A stretch of DNA of 62,288 nucleotides from a virus. Shown one piece after another: positions 34,276-42,881 of this stretch. Numbering within the stretch: the stretch's first letter is position 1; every line of letters begins with the position of its first letter. The position numbers and the translations under genes were made by a program. The notes under the pieces were generated by a model, which had not been told where the DNA came from, did not search any database, and saw only the letters and a program-made list of their open reading frames with translations. Where the stretch lies: the IMG/VR virus record IMGVR_UViG_3300032286_000962, positions 1-62,288 of that record; one strand, given 5' to 3'.

Positions 34276-35010
34276 ATGGCTACACTAACACTAACGCCGA
34301 AAGGCTCCACCAAGCCCGCAGCTCCCGTCGAGATCATCGACGAGTCCAGCGAGCTCGTCACCACGCAGCCTGCAGTCCTTGCAGCTCCAGTCAAACTCTC
34401 CGCTTCGGGAATCGAAGGAGAGATCACCACGGCGGACGTCAATACTCCCCGCGTCAACCTCGTCCAGAAGTCTGGTCAGTTGGTCGATAACTTCAGCCCG
34501 GGTTCGTTCCTCCTCGTCAAGGAGGTCGTTCTCGCCAAGCCGAACGAGTCGTTCAAGTTCACTCCGCTTCGCCTGAAGAAGTACTACCAGCTCAAGGTCG
34601 AGTTTGGTACGTCTCAGGACATGCCCCCCAAGTTCAACACCATGCAGGAAGTCATCGACTTCGGCGGTTCGTTGCAATACGGCGACGACAAGTACTGCGT
34701 GGAGATGGCCGACATCCTCATGGCCGTCGAACAGCCAGAGGGCGCTGACGATCAGCTCTTCCCCTACAGCGACGGGAAGAACAACTACGCGCTCGCCATG
34801 TACACCGTGGGCAGCAGCTCGTACACGTCCCTCGCAAAGCGTCTCATCACCGACTCGGTTGGTCTCCTTCGCAACGGCCTCTACACGGGCTGCTACGAGA
34901 TCCACAGCGAGCTCCGTAAGAACGCGATGAACAGCTGGTACGTGCCAGTCGCCAAGTTCATTGGCAAGCATCAGGATCCAGACTTCTTCAAGTCGATCGC
35001 TGGTCTGTAG
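34276..35010 (+). CDS. Possible ssDNA-binding protein
   Basis: A 244-residue protein. After a Pro/Thr/Ala-rich 60-residue start, the body is beta-rich with LVDNFSPGSFLLVKEVVL and SFKFTPLRLKKYYQLKVEFG. RecB-like phage nucleases are often followed by an ssDNA-binding protein, and the A/C-rich leader and tight spacing fit an operon with the nuclease. The assignment rests mainly on context; a plain replication accessory is possible. Confidence 0.5.
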   Translation: MATLTLTPKGSTKPAAPVEIIDESSELVTTQPAVLAAPVKLSASGIEGEITTADVNTPRVNLVQKSGQLVDNFSPGSFLLVKEVVLAKPNESFKFTPLRLKKYYQLKVEFGTSQDMPPKFNTMQEVIDFGGSLQYGDDKYCVEMADILMAVEQPEGADDQLFPYSDGKNNYALAMYTVGSSSYTSLAKRLITDSVGLLRNGLYTGCYEIHSELRKNAMNSWYVPVAKFIGKHQDPDFFKSIAGL

Positions 35011-35018
35011 GTAAATTA

Positions 35019-35091
35019 GAGACCGGGGAATAGAGTCTGGGGAGATCCCAGAACGGGTCAATGTTTGGGCTCCATTTATCACCCCGGTCTC
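35019..35091 (+). ncRNA. Structured RNA-like element, 73 nt
   Basis: GAGACCGGGG (35019-35028) and CCCCGGTCTC (35082-35091) are perfect reverse complements and close a 53-base region that holds an inner hairpin TCTGGG/CCCAGA (35036-35041 with 35047-35052, loop GAGAT). The right part (GGGTCAATGTTTGGGCTCC) may pair further. It lies between the possible ssDNA-binding gene and DNA polymerase, with no T-run, so it is not a simple terminator. It could be a leader control element or a replication signal. Confidence 0.5.
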
Positions 35092-35108
35092 ACTACCAAT
35101 CTCTTTAC

Positions 35109-36860
35109 ATGATCGTTGCATTAGACACTGAAACTTTTTACGACGACGAGGTCTCCATCAAGACACTCGGAACGTGGCACTATCTGCGCCACCCCAAGGC
35201 CGACCTGTACCTGCTCTCGGTAGCAGCCGACAACGGGCTCAGGTGGGCTGGCCACCCAAAGGACTTCGACTGGTCGCAGATCGTCGGGCCTGACGTGACG
35301 TGGCTCTCTCACAACGTCTCCTTCGACTCCATGGTCATCGAGCGGCTGCAGGAGCTCGGACACGCTCCAGAGAGCATCGAGATCGCGGAGTGGGTATGCA
35401 CAGCCGACATGGCCGCGTACCTAGGCCACAATAGAAGCCTCAAGGAAAGCGCCAACAGCCTGCTGGGCGTCGAGATGACGAAGACAGTACGAGACAACAT
35501 GAAGGGACAGCGCTGGGAGGACATGGACGTGTTCTTTCGTGACGACGTGCTCAAGTACGCTCTGGACGACGCGGTTCACTGCCTCAACCTTTACCTGCAG
35601 CACGGCGACAAGTTCGTGGAGCACGAGCGCGAGATCAGCGCCATGACGCGCACGATGTGCTCACGCGGAGTTCCGCTCGACGTTCCAGCTCTCGACAAGG
35701 CGATTACCAAGTTGCAGACGGCTATCTGGCAGGCCAAGCTCGACATCCCATGGGCCGACCGCGAGGCGATCCTATCGCCGCTGGCAGTACGTGCCGAGTG
35801 CGAGAAGGTGGGAATCTGGGCTCCAGCGTCCTTCGCCAAGGGCGACGACGAGGCGGAGCGTTGGGAGGACGAGTTCTCTCACCTGCACCCATGGATCAAG
35901 GCTGTACGTAACTTCAGGCGCGGCAACAAGCACCTGAGCACGCTTGAGACCATGCGGAGTCGCTGCAGGGAGGATGGGACTATGCCATACGGATTGAAGT
36001 TTTTCGGAGCCCACACTGGGCGTGACAGCGGCGACGGCTCGTGGAACGCGCAGAACCTTCCCAAGGGCGAGGTCTTCGACGTCGATGTCCGCAGCATGAT
36101 CAAAGCGCCCGAAGGCTACACCTTCGCGATCGTTGACCTTAGTCAGATCGAGCCACGCGTGCTTCACTGGCTCGCAGGAGATACCAAGATGCTCGAACAC
36201 ATCCGCCAGTGCCCAGACTTCTACGAGGCTCAGGCGCGTGCCATGGGCCTCTGGAGCGGAGACGAGCCGCTGCGTACCGACCCCAAGAAACGCCACCTGA
36301 TCAAGGGATTGAACCTTGGGCTCGGCTACGGCATGGGCGCGAAGAAATTTGCTTCGGTCGCGAATATCCCCACCGACGAGGCGGAGCGACTAACGCGCCT
36401 GTACCGCGTCAAGAACCCGCTCGTGACTAAGCTCTGGAAAGACTTGGAGGAGGTACTACGCAGCACCGCTACGAGCAAGGAGGACAAGAACGCGGAGATC
36501 GAGATGCCTTCGGGTCGCAAGATGACATACCGAAACGTGTCAGTGGATCACGGCGGACTCACCGCTCAGATACCGCGCCAAGGCAAGTTCATGCGTCTAG
36601 GATTTTGGGGCGGCGTCGTTACGGAAAACCTTGTGCAGGCGACCGCCCGCGACGTCTTCATGGACTGCTGTCTTCGCATCGAGGCGCAGGGATTCCCAGT
36701 GCTCATGAGGATCCACGACGAGGTCGTGTGTCAGGTGCCAGTATCTGAGGCCGACGCTAGGCTGCAGCAGATCATCGAAATTATGTCCACGGCTCCAGAA
36801 TGGGCCGAGGGGCTTCCGCTATCCGCCGAGGGATCACTCTCCGACGTCTACAAAAAATAA
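35109..36860 (+). CDS. Family A DNA polymerase with 3'-5' exonuclease
   Basis: A 583-residue polymerase; the Met at 35109 begins MIVALDTETF, placing the exonuclease DxE (D6, E8) at the N-terminus as usual. Exo II is in SHNVSFDSM and Exo III in YALDDAVHCLNLY. Polymerase motif A is AIVDLSQIEPR (about 338), motif B is RHLIKGLNLGLGYG (about 394), motif C is IHDEV (about 535). It has no 5'-3' exonuclease domain, as in T7-type enzymes. It copies the genome with the primase-helicase encoded 600 bases downstream. Confidence 0.92.
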   Translation: MIVALDTETFYDDEVSIKTLGTWHYLRHPKADLYLLSVAADNGLRWAGHPKDFDWSQIVGPDVTWLSHNVSFDSMVIERLQELGHAPESIEIAEWVCTADMAAYLGHNRSLKESANSLLGVEMTKTVRDNMKGQRWEDMDVFFRDDVLKYALDDAVHCLNLYLQHGDKFVEHEREISAMTRTMCSRGVPLDVPALDKAITKLQTAIWQAKLDIPWADREAILSPLAVRAECEKVGIWAPASFAKGDDEAERWEDEFSHLHPWIKAVRNFRRGNKHLSTLETMRSRCREDGTMPYGLKFFGAHTGRDSGDGSWNAQNLPKGEVFDVDVRSMIKAPEGYTFAIVDLSQIEPRVLHWLAGDTKMLEHIRQCPDFYEAQARAMGLWSGDEPLRTDPKKRHLIKGLNLGLGYGMGAKKFASVANIPTDEAERLTRLYRVKNPLVTKLWKDLEEVLRSTATSKEDKNAEIEMPSGRKMTYRNVSVDHGGLTAQIPRQGKFMRLGFWGGVVTENLVQATARDVFMDCCLRIEAQGFPVLMRIHDEVVCQVPVSEADARLQQIIEIMSTAPEWAEGLPLSAEGSLSDVYKK

Positions 36861-36862
36861 TT

Positions 36863-37128
36863 ATGAAAACAGAACACAAACCCGTCTACATGGTCTTCCG
36901 CGTTGGCGGAGGATCTCCATCAGAAATGCACGCAACGCGTGAGGATGCTAGCGAAGAGGCTGTCAGGCTGTGCCACAAACACCCCAGCAACACGTTCTAC
37001 GTGCTGGAAGCTGTGTCCGCCTACTCGTCTGTAGTGAAAGTAGAAAACACTCATTTTAAACCCATTCACGAAAGAAATCGGTGGTGCAGCTGCAACGACT
37101 GCACTTCTTACTACAGCCAGAAACTTTC

Positions 37129-37132
<4 letters not shown>
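36863..37132 (+). CDS. Hypothetical 89-residue protein with CSCNDC
   Basis: A small alpha/beta protein. The first 55 residues look like a strand-helix-strand unit (VYMVFRVGGGSP, DASEEAVRLCHKHP, NTFYVLEAV) and the end has a WCSCNDCTSYYS cluster with three Cys, perhaps a zinc knuckle. It is coupled by ATGA to the deaminase gene. No family recognised. Confidence 0.6.
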
Positions 37133-37452
<320 letters not shown>

Positions 37453-37459
37453 GACCCAT

Positions 37460-39640
37460 ATGAAGTTATTCTCACTGAAGAACCTCGTCACTCACGAGAT
37501 CCTCGAAACGGACGACCAGTACCTAGCTGGCACCGAGAACCCACGCAACCTGCTCGACACGCCACTCAAGACCAAGGAGGAGTACGCGAGCTGGTGCGCC
37601 GACGCCACGACCAGCGGCGTCTTCCTCTCAGCCGCTGAGGGCGTCAATCCTCACGATCGAGTGAAGGACAGTAACCCCGCGAAACGGCTGCACGGCATCA
37701 TCGGCGACTACGACGCGGAGACCGCGATGGACAACATCGACAAGCTCTCGAAGAGCACCGCGTACATGCCAGCCTACGTGATCAGCACGTTCACGCCGGG
37801 CAAGGTGCGCCTCATCTGGGCCTTCGAGGCTCCAGTCAACGTGCTCAACGAGGCGATCACCGAGAAGTTCCTGCTGGAGCTGAACAAGGCGGTGCGTATC
37901 TCGTCGGCGTTGCCCGGCTTCGACAAGAAGTCTTTCGAGCTCAACCAGTACTTCGAGATGGGCACTCAGTGGAGCGCCGTGTCGATCGACGGCAAGATTC
38001 CCTTCCTACCATCCACTCTGCTTGAGACTTGCCTGCTGCAGGGCGCTGAGAAGGCCAAGATACAGCCCACCGACGCTCCACTGATCCCCATCGAGATCGT
38101 CGCAGCCGAGGTCGAGCAGCAGTTCCCCAACCGCATTCAGGGCACCTTCGAGATCGGCAAGAAGCAGCCCCTGTTCTGGATCAACGACGGCATCGAGCGA
38201 CTCGCATCAGTCATCTCGGAAAACGGCATGGTCATCTTCTCAGACCGCGAAGGAACCAACTTTAAGACTTGGCGTCAGATCCTAGGCGGAAAGTTCGTCG
38301 AGCGTTTCGAGCAGGAGCAGACTGGCAAGGCGGCTCAGATGTTCTGGTTCGACGGCAAGACGTACTGGACGAAGCACCACGCCGACAACTTCGTGTACCT
38401 CGCCAAGGAGGACGCCAAGCTGCACCTGCGGGGCGCGGGAGTCAACGATCGACCACAGCGGGGACAGCAGGTCAGCGACGTGGAGCGCGTGCTCATTCAC
38501 GTGCAGACTCAGCGCCGAGTAACCGCAGCCGTTCCCATCCTGTTCTCTCCAGACGAGACCGTGGACTTCGGAGGCGAGCGTTACCTCAACATCAGCAACA
38601 AGCGCGTCACGCAGCCCGCTAGCAGCGCGTCAGTGGATCAGTTCCCATGGCTGCACGACTTCATCACCAACGCGTTTGACGGCGAGATGGACGGCATCCC
38701 AGCGTACGAGTACTTCCTTGGATGGTTCAGGCGGTTCTACGAGTCGGCGCTGAACTGCAGGCCACTGCCGGGTCAGGTGATCATCATCGCTGGCGACGCG
38801 CATACTGGAAAGTCGTTCATCAACAAGTGGGTCATCGGCGAGGCGCTGGGCGGATCCGTAGACGCGGAGCCTCTCCTGATGAAGGAAACCAGCTTCAACA
38901 AGCAGGGCGCTGAGTGCGCTCTCTGGCGCTGCGACGACGCCGCTACAGACGGCAACTGGAAGACACGCGAGATGTTCACCAAGAGCCTCAAGCAGATGGC
39001 CGCAAATCCTAGCCAGCTCTACCAGCCCAAGTTCCGAGACAGCGTCGAGCTACCATTCCTTGGGCGCGTAGTCGTCACCTGCAACACCGATCCCGAGTCG
39101 CTGCGAATCCTGCCAACTCTCGACGGAACGATCCGAGACAAGATCATGCTCTTCAAGCTGCGAGAGGGATACCGCCCGCACTTCCATGGCACCAACTACG
39201 ACAACGAGCAGCGAGTGTGCAAGGAGCTCCCGTTCTTCCTGCGCTGGATGCTAGATCGTGAGATGCCAGAGGGCATCATAGATCCAGTGTATAAGCGCTT
39301 CGGTGTGAAATCGTTTCACCACGCGGAGCTCGTGACGTCGGCTCAGACCACGCAGAGCGAGTACGTGTTCTCGGAGATCTTGGACGCTTGGCTCAACGCG
39401 AAGCGCGAGGAGAAGGTCAAGCAGGTCGAGGTGACTGCCACCGAGCTCAGGACTCAGCTCGCAGCGGTGCTGGGTCAGGGCGCTGATCTCTCGAACTTCA
39501 AGACGGTGAGCATCGGCAAGCAGCTCTCCAAGCTCATGCAGCAGGACATGGTGCGAGAGCTCAAGGGAAAGCGGATGCTCGACGGCAAGGTCAAGTACCA
39601 GTTCGTCTTTACGGACGATCCAGTCGAACAGCCGTTCTAA
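37460..39640 (+). CDS. Primase-helicase (AEP-like plus SF3/DUF5906)
   Basis: A 726-residue replication protein. The N-terminal part holds HGIIGDYDAE (about 79-88), the DxD of archaeo-eukaryotic type primases, and later TFTPGKVRLIW. The helicase part has Walker A AGDAHTGKS (about 444-452), Walker B LWRCDDAA (about 488) and motif C VVVTCNTD (about 535), typical of the superfamily 3 D5-like ATPases. The C-terminus looks like a winged-helix. It probably primes and unwinds at the fork. It has an AC-repeat leader, and a strong terminator follows. Confidence 0.8.
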   Translation: MKLFSLKNLVTHEILETDDQYLAGTENPRNLLDTPLKTKEEYASWCADATTSGVFLSAAEGVNPHDRVKDSNPAKRLHGIIGDYDAETAMDNIDKLSKSTAYMPAYVISTFTPGKVRLIWAFEAPVNVLNEAITEKFLLELNKAVRISSALPGFDKKSFELNQYFEMGTQWSAVSIDGKIPFLPSTLLETCLLQGAEKAKIQPTDAPLIPIEIVAAEVEQQFPNRIQGTFEIGKKQPLFWINDGIERLASVISENGMVIFSDREGTNFKTWRQILGGKFVERFEQEQTGKAAQMFWFDGKTYWTKHHADNFVYLAKEDAKLHLRGAGVNDRPQRGQQVSDVERVLIHVQTQRRVTAAVPILFSPDETVDFGGERYLNISNKRVTQPASSASVDQFPWLHDFITNAFDGEMDGIPAYEYFLGWFRRFYESALNCRPLPGQVIIIAGDAHTGKSFINKWVIGEALGGSVDAEPLLMKETSFNKQGAECALWRCDDAATDGNWKTREMFTKSLKQMAANPSQLYQPKFRDSVELPFLGRVVVTCNTDPESLRILPTLDGTIRDKIMLFKLREGYRPHFHGTNYDNEQRVCKELPFFLRWMLDREMPEGIIDPVYKRFGVKSFHHAELVTSAQTTQSEYVFSEILDAWLNAKREEKVKQVEVTATELRTQLAAVLGQGADLSNFKTVSIGKQLSKLMQQDMVRELKGKRMLDGKVKYQFVFTDDPVEQPF

Positions 39641-39665
39641 AATTTGCGGTCGGTAGTAGTGTGTG

Positions 39666-39707
39666 AGGGGCTCCAGTCGTCTTCGGATGGCTGGAGCTCC
39701 TTTGTTT
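39666..39707 (+). terminator. Strong intrinsic terminator after primase-helicase
   Basis: A 16-bp stem (39666-39681 with 39686-39701), including GGCTCCAG/CTGGAGCT and an inner stem closed by C(TTCG)G, is followed by TTGTTT (39702-39707). This is a standard rho-independent terminator ending the replication operon, just before promoter copy D. Confidence 0.85.
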
Positions 39708-39729
39708 ATGCGGGTCTAGAGGGCATTAA

Positions 39730-39792
39730 AAATAATTAAAACTTTTTGTTGCAACCAAAGCGGATTTGGACAATGATCACTCCAGTCAGTAA
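39730..39792 (+). promoter_or_regulatory. Repeated early promoter module, copy D
   Basis: AAAAATAATTAAAACTTTTT as in copy A, then TTGCAA (39749-39754), 16-base spacer CCAAAGCGGATTTGGA, CAATGA (39771-39776) and GTCAGTAA (39785-39792). Sequence shared with copy A extends upstream to TTTATGCGGGTC, so A and D come from one duplication. Confidence 0.65.
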
Positions 39793-39822
39793 CAACCAAC
39801 CCGAACCAAAGGAACCACCACA

Positions 39823-40257
39823 ATGAGCATCAAGTACACCGCAACCTACAACGGACAGAAGTTTGTTCGCCGCTCCAAGCGCGACGCTTCACGGCCCTAC
39901 ACCCACTGCATCATCGCCCGCAAGAGCGAGTCATACTACAATCCGTTTGACCTGTCCCGTGAGATTGAGAGCCTCGAATACGCTCTGAGCAACGTCTGGA
40001 AGAAGTACTACCCTGACAACAGCCCTGACAGAAATCTGTCCATCCAGAACGCCCGCTACACCAAGCTGGCCAACACCCCAGCCGACGAGTACCTGCAGGA
40101 GTGTCTTGACCGACGTCTGGAAAATTACTCGGAGATCGACTTCCAGAAGTACCACATCATCGCTTGGGCGGGACGCCCCGACCTCGCCATCAAGCAAGTC
40201 GCTGAAATCAGCACGCACTCCGAATGGAGCGACGTCCGCGCCGTAGCTGCAGAATAA
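39823..40257 (+). CDS. Hypothetical early protein
   Basis: A 144-residue protein with AAAGGA 14 bases before its ATG. Residues 1-35 are beta-rich and basic (KYTATYNGQKFVRRSKRDASR), residues 45-70 a helix with LEYALSNVWKKYYP, then further helices. No domain is recognised. It is the first gene after promoter copy D. Confidence 0.65.
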   Translation: MSIKYTATYNGQKFVRRSKRDASRPYTHCIIARKSESYYNPFDLSREIESLEYALSNVWKKYYPDNSPDRNLSIQNARYTKLANTPADEYLQECLDRRLENYSEIDFQKYHIIAWAGRPDLAIKQVAEISTHSEWSDVRAVAAE

Positions 40258-40282
40258 CCCATCAACCCAAGGAACCACTCCA

Positions 40283-40507
40283 GTGAAGCTCAACAAACGC
40301 ATCATCGACCGCGCTGTACGCCCTTTGGGCGTGCAGATCCAGCACGAGCGCGGCTCAGGCTACTTCTACTTCACCACGCTCGGCGAGGACGCCCACCAAG
40401 TCGGCGAGTCGGTCTACGTCTGCTACTACGATCAACTGACTCTGCAGCAGTGGGAGAGCGAGGCCGAGCTGGCTGTACGCTTTGAAACTGAAAACCCAAA
40501 TTTTTAA
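40283..40507 (+). CDS. Small conserved-type early protein
   Basis: A 74-residue protein starting at GTG after AAGGAACCACTCCA. The layout GVQIQHERGSGYFYFTTLG then SVYVCYYDQLTLQQWE recurs in small phage and plasmid proteins with no assigned function. It lies in one operon with the gene before it. Confidence 0.65.
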   Translation: MKLNKRIIDRAVRPLGVQIQHERGSGYFYFTTLGEDAHQVGESVYVCYYDQLTLQQWESEAELAVRFETENPNF

Positions 40508-40560
40508 AATTAATTGTTTACAACCGAACCCGATTCGCTATTTTAAAACTCGAAAGTCAA
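40508..40560 (+). promoter_or_regulatory. Repeated early promoter module, copy E
   Basis: TTTACA (40517-40522), 16-base spacer ACCGAACCCGATTCGC, TATTTT (40539-40544). The downstream block is GAAAGTCAACA rather than GTCAGTAA, so this copy is the most diverged there, but its -10 and spacer are closest to a sigma70 ideal. Confidence 0.7.
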
Positions 40561-40577
40561 CATCAACACCCAACACC

Positions 40578-40784
40578 ATGACCAACAACACACAATCGAT
40601 CGTCGTCACGATCAACACCATCAACGACGCGTTCCTCTTCCCATCTCCAGACTTGGAGGTGGCAAGGATCCTACGGGATCTAGCGGATCGCATCGACGAC
40701 GGGCACACTCCATCGTTCCTGTACGACGCCAACGGAAACGTCACTGGTAACGTCGCACTCTTCAACCAACCATCCAACATCTAA
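40578..40784 (+). CDS. Small hypothetical early protein
   Basis: A 68-residue protein with an A/C-rich leader. It has SIVVTINTINDAFLF, then EVARILRDLADRIDDG and YDANGNVTGNV. The phrase AF..P..EVARILR.LADRI recurs in small phage proteins. No function is known to me. The Met at 40482 upstream lies before the promoter and is not used. Confidence 0.65.
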   Translation: MTNNTQSIVVTINTINDAFLFPSPDLEVARILRDLADRIDDGHTPSFLYDANGNVTGNVALFNQPSNI

Positions 40785-40795
40785 CACACACGACC

Positions 40796-41248
40796 ATGGG
40801 CTACACGCACTACTACAAACTAAACAGGGCCGCGATTACGCCAGAGGAACGCGCCACGGGCTTCAAGCTCGCCGCCGAAGAGATCAACCGCATGAAGCTG
40901 TACCTGCCAAAGGACATCAAGATCAGGGGAGGACTCGGCCACGGCGACGCCGTTATCAACGAGGAAGAGATCTGGTTCAACGGCGACGACAAGTACGACC
41001 TCGACCACGAGACGTTCCACGTCAAGCGAGACAACGACGCTCTGGAGTCGATCGGCTTCTGCAAGACCGCACGCAAGCCATACGACGTGCTCGTGTGCTG
41101 CGCCCTGATCAGTCTCAAGCGCCACCTGCGTGGAGCATTCGACTTCACGAGCGACGGAACGCGCAGCGACTGGGCCAGCGCCATCGCGTTCTACAACGCC
41201 AACACGAACGGACACCACGGCACCAACAACACGACTCACCTCTCATGA
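40796..41248 (+). CDS. MGYTHYY-type conserved protein
   Basis: A 150-residue protein starting MGYTHYYKL, with GGLGHGDAVI in the centre and FCKTARKPYDVLVCCALISL then SDGTRSDW. The MGYTHYW start and FCKT.R.PYD are hallmark phrases of a family widespread in bacteria and phages with no defined function. The C-terminus is Asn/Thr/His-rich. It is coupled by ATGA to the next gene. Confidence 0.7.
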   Translation: MGYTHYYKLNRAAITPEERATGFKLAAEEINRMKLYLPKDIKIRGGLGHGDAVINEEEIWFNGDDKYDLDHETFHVKRDNDALESIGFCKTARKPYDVLVCCALISLKRHLRGAFDFTSDGTRSDWASAIAFYNANTNGHHGTNNTTHLS

Positions 41249-41520
41249 ACGCACCAACACGACACAAGCGCGGCGAACTCAGTCCCTGCGGAACGCTGCG
41301 ATTCTGGCAGTACCAAAAGTACGTGCCCAAGAAGACTGGCAAGCCCTGCGAGCGCTGGATACCAGTCGAGAACTACGAGCGGTACTCGAAGCAAGTCGCG
41401 TTCAACAACACGCTTGGATCCGCACGATCCGATTTCATCAAGTCGCAGCAGGCTAAGATCAAGGCGAAGCGAAGCGCCAAGAATACGATTGACCCAGTCG
41501 GCTCGACTGAGATCAAATGA
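41245..41520 (+). CDS. Small basic protein
   Basis: A 91-residue protein coupled by ATGA to its neighbour. It is basic with GELSPCGTLRFWQYQKYVPK, two separated Cys, and a Lys-rich helix (FIKSQQAKIKAKRSAK). It probably binds nucleic acid; no family recognised. A large inverted repeat follows two bases after its stop. Confidence 0.55.
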   Translation: MNAPTRHKRGELSPCGTLRFWQYQKYVPKKTGKPCERWIPVENYERYSKQVAFNNTLGSARSDFIKSQQAKIKAKRSAKNTIDPVGSTEIK

Positions 41521-41521
41521 C

Positions 41522-41592
41522 GTTTTCGCCTTCGGCTAGGTTCTAACGAAACAAACGTCTCGTGGATCTGACTCCCTAGCCGAGGGCAAAAC
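41522..41592 (+). ncRNA. Long-stem structured element, 71 nt
   Basis: The left arm (41522-41540) pairs with the right arm (41575-41592) over 18 bp with one bulged C and one G-T pair; the core GGCTAGG/CCTAGCC is perfect. The 34-base loop contains ACGA/TCGT. It lies in an 79-base gap between two genes and has no T-run. Either a small RNA, an RNase III site, or a DNA palindrome used as a protein target. Confidence 0.55.
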
Positions 41593-41599
41593 TTTATCA

Positions 41600-41707
41600 A
41601 TGAAACCCAAGATCAAAGCGTGCCTACCCACATGCGCCAAGTGCGGACGTCTCGCACCAGTCGCCGTGAAGACGAACAGGTGCATCAACTGCGACAAGAC
41701 GAAATGA
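41600..41707 (+). CDS. 35-residue zinc-ribbon micropeptide
   Basis: The ORF starts 7 bases after the structured element and ends in an ATGA overlap. C12/C15 (CAKC) and C28/C31 (CINC) form a full four-Cys knuckle in only 35 residues, with Lys around it. Size, Cys spacing and coupling support a real gene. Probably a nucleic-acid or protein-binding effector. Confidence 0.6.
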   Translation: MKPKIKACLPTCAKCGRLAPVAVKTNRCINCDKTK

Positions 41708-41820
41708 ACTGGATCCCACTATTACAATGCTTCGGCGCTGGAGCCTTCGGCATGCTCGCCATGTTCGTGGCCATTTGCTTGATCCCGGAGATCGAGGACT
41801 TTTTTAAGAAAAAGAAATGA
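41704..41820 (+). CDS. 38-residue membrane micropeptide
   Basis: The ORF is coupled at both ends (ATGA in, ATGA out). One hydrophobic span with Gly (LLQCFGAGAFGMLAMFVAIC) is followed by EIEDFFKKKK, so the basic tail is probably cytoplasmic. Similar small membrane proteins in phages can alter host envelope or be superinfection factors; this is inference. Confidence 0.55.
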   Translation: MNWIPLLQCFGAGAFGMLAMFVAICLIPEIEDFFKKKK

Positions 41821-41999
41821 ACCACCCACAGACACCCAACAACGAGGTCGCAAGGCTCCGTGAGCTTCTGAACCGAGCGATAAAGATCCAAGAAGAGAAG
41901 TGCACCTCATGCCGTTGCTACCATTGCGACGCGCTAGAGATGGAGCTTGAAATCATCAAAAGAGAAACCAACCAACTTAACAGCATACCTAATACTTAA
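41817..41999 (+). CDS. 60-residue coiled-coil with Cys cluster
   Basis: Coupled by ATGA. A short helix VARLRELLNRAIKIQEEKC is followed by CTSCRCYHC (C29, C32, C34, C37) and another helix. The VARL..L motif recurs in the protein at 42963, so the two share a coiled segment. Possibly one zinc site. Confidence 0.55.
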   Translation: MNHPQTPNNEVARLRELLNRAIKIQEEKCTSCRCYHCDALEMELEIIKRETNQLNSIPNT

Positions 42000-42003
42000 T
42001 AAA

Positions 42004-42369
42004 ATGAATACAGATAAAGGAATTAACCTTGGAATTGCTCTACGACGGATATTTGAAATCGCAGAATGGCTAGATCTCCGAGCGATAGTGCTTGATAAAA
42101 GCGACGCTGAAACGCTTCCAAAATTGAGAGCTGAACTTGCACAACTGAAAACCCGACTCGCCCCCGCGCCAGAGGAACCCTGCAAGCACGAAACCAAAAA
42201 CCTCATGCTCCTTGGCTCCCATTGGCATTGGTGTAATCGGTGTGGGTCGGCTCAACGATTGGTTGACGGGAAGCCTTTTGGAAGCTGGAAAGTGCCAGAG
42301 GAAACCCAAGACGGGGCAATGATGGACGAGTGGTACGGAGGCTTCTCAAAGATCGAAAAAACCAACTAA
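42004..42369 (+). CDS. Hypothetical protein with LAPAPEEP and Cys motifs
   Basis: A 121-residue protein; the Met at 42004 follows TAATAAA. Residues 1-50 are helical, then comes the phrase LAPAPEEPCKHE, also present in the protein at 42963, and a C/H-rich part (HWHWCNRCGSAQRL). It likely binds one zinc. The shared linker suggests duplication within this block. Confidence 0.55.
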   Translation: MNTDKGINLGIALRRIFEIAEWLDLRAIVLDKSDAETLPKLRAELAQLKTRLAPAPEEPCKHETKNLMLLGSHWHWCNRCGSAQRLVDGKPFGSWKVPEETQDGAMMDEWYGGFSKIEKTN

Positions 42370-42376
42370 TAGAACT

Positions 42377-42721
42377 ATGAAACGAAAAGAAGTCAGGAAT
42401 GCAATTCGGATTCGCACAACCCCCCGCAATGTCGATGGTCACCAAACTGTAATCGGGGAAGTCACGTTTGGAGTCTCCGTTATTGCTGATGTGCGAGCCT
42501 CGGGGGCTATGGCTATCGCCACGGAAGAAATCAAGAGAAGGATTGAGGAAAGGCTCTTTAATGAAACAGGCGAGGAGATCATGGAACTCATCTGGGAGCT
42601 CAAAGGGGATATTGCCTTGGAATGCAGGGCCATGCGTAAAATTATTTTCAAAAAGCTGGATCGGATCGTGGATCTTATCGCTGGCCGCGAGGAGGAGACT
42701 GAAATGGAGGACGGGGAATGA
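42377..42721 (+). CDS. Hypothetical 114-residue helical protein
   Basis: An N-terminal beta-rich part (RIRTTPRNVDG, VIGEVTFGVSV) is followed by long helices (ATEEIKRRIEERLF, EIMELIWELKGDIA) and a very acidic tail. No domain recognised. It is coupled by ATGA to the following micro-gene. Confidence 0.55.
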   Translation: MKRKEVRNAIRIRTTPRNVDGHQTVIGEVTFGVSVIADVRASGAMAIATEEIKRRIEERLFNETGEEIMELIWELKGDIALECRAMRKIIFKKLDRIVDLIAGREEETEMEDGE

Positions 42722-42804
42722 AGATAACATTCTGGAATCCACTACCATTGATCTTTATTGGATTTATCCTAGGAGCTTTAACCTCACACTTATTCTGGAA
42801 ATGA
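42718..42804 (+). CDS. 28-residue membrane micropeptide
   Basis: ATGA-coupled at both ends. The whole peptide is one hydrophobic span (PLPLIFIGFILGALTSHLFW) with Lys at each end. Context of serial coupling supports translation, but size limits certainty. Confidence 0.45.
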   Translation: MKITFWNPLPLIFIGFILGALTSHLFWK

Positions 42805-42881
42805 ACCCCAACGAAATCCGTTCGCAGATTCGCAAACAATTAGACCTACTAAACCACAACCCGAACAATAAACCCTCCTAG
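42801..42881 (+). CDS. 26-residue polar micropeptide
   Basis: Begins in an ATGA overlap with the membrane micropeptide. The helix NEIRSQIRKQLDLL is followed by an Asn/Pro-rich end. It ends just before the TTTACT repeats. Uncertain but consistent with the coupled train. Confidence 0.4.
   Translation: MNPNEIRSQIRKQLDLLNHNPNNKPS

Noticed and set aside
34291-35121. 276-residue reverse-strand ORF
   Set aside because: Antisense to the possible ssDNA-binding gene and the structured element; Val/Leu/Glu-rich shadow composition.
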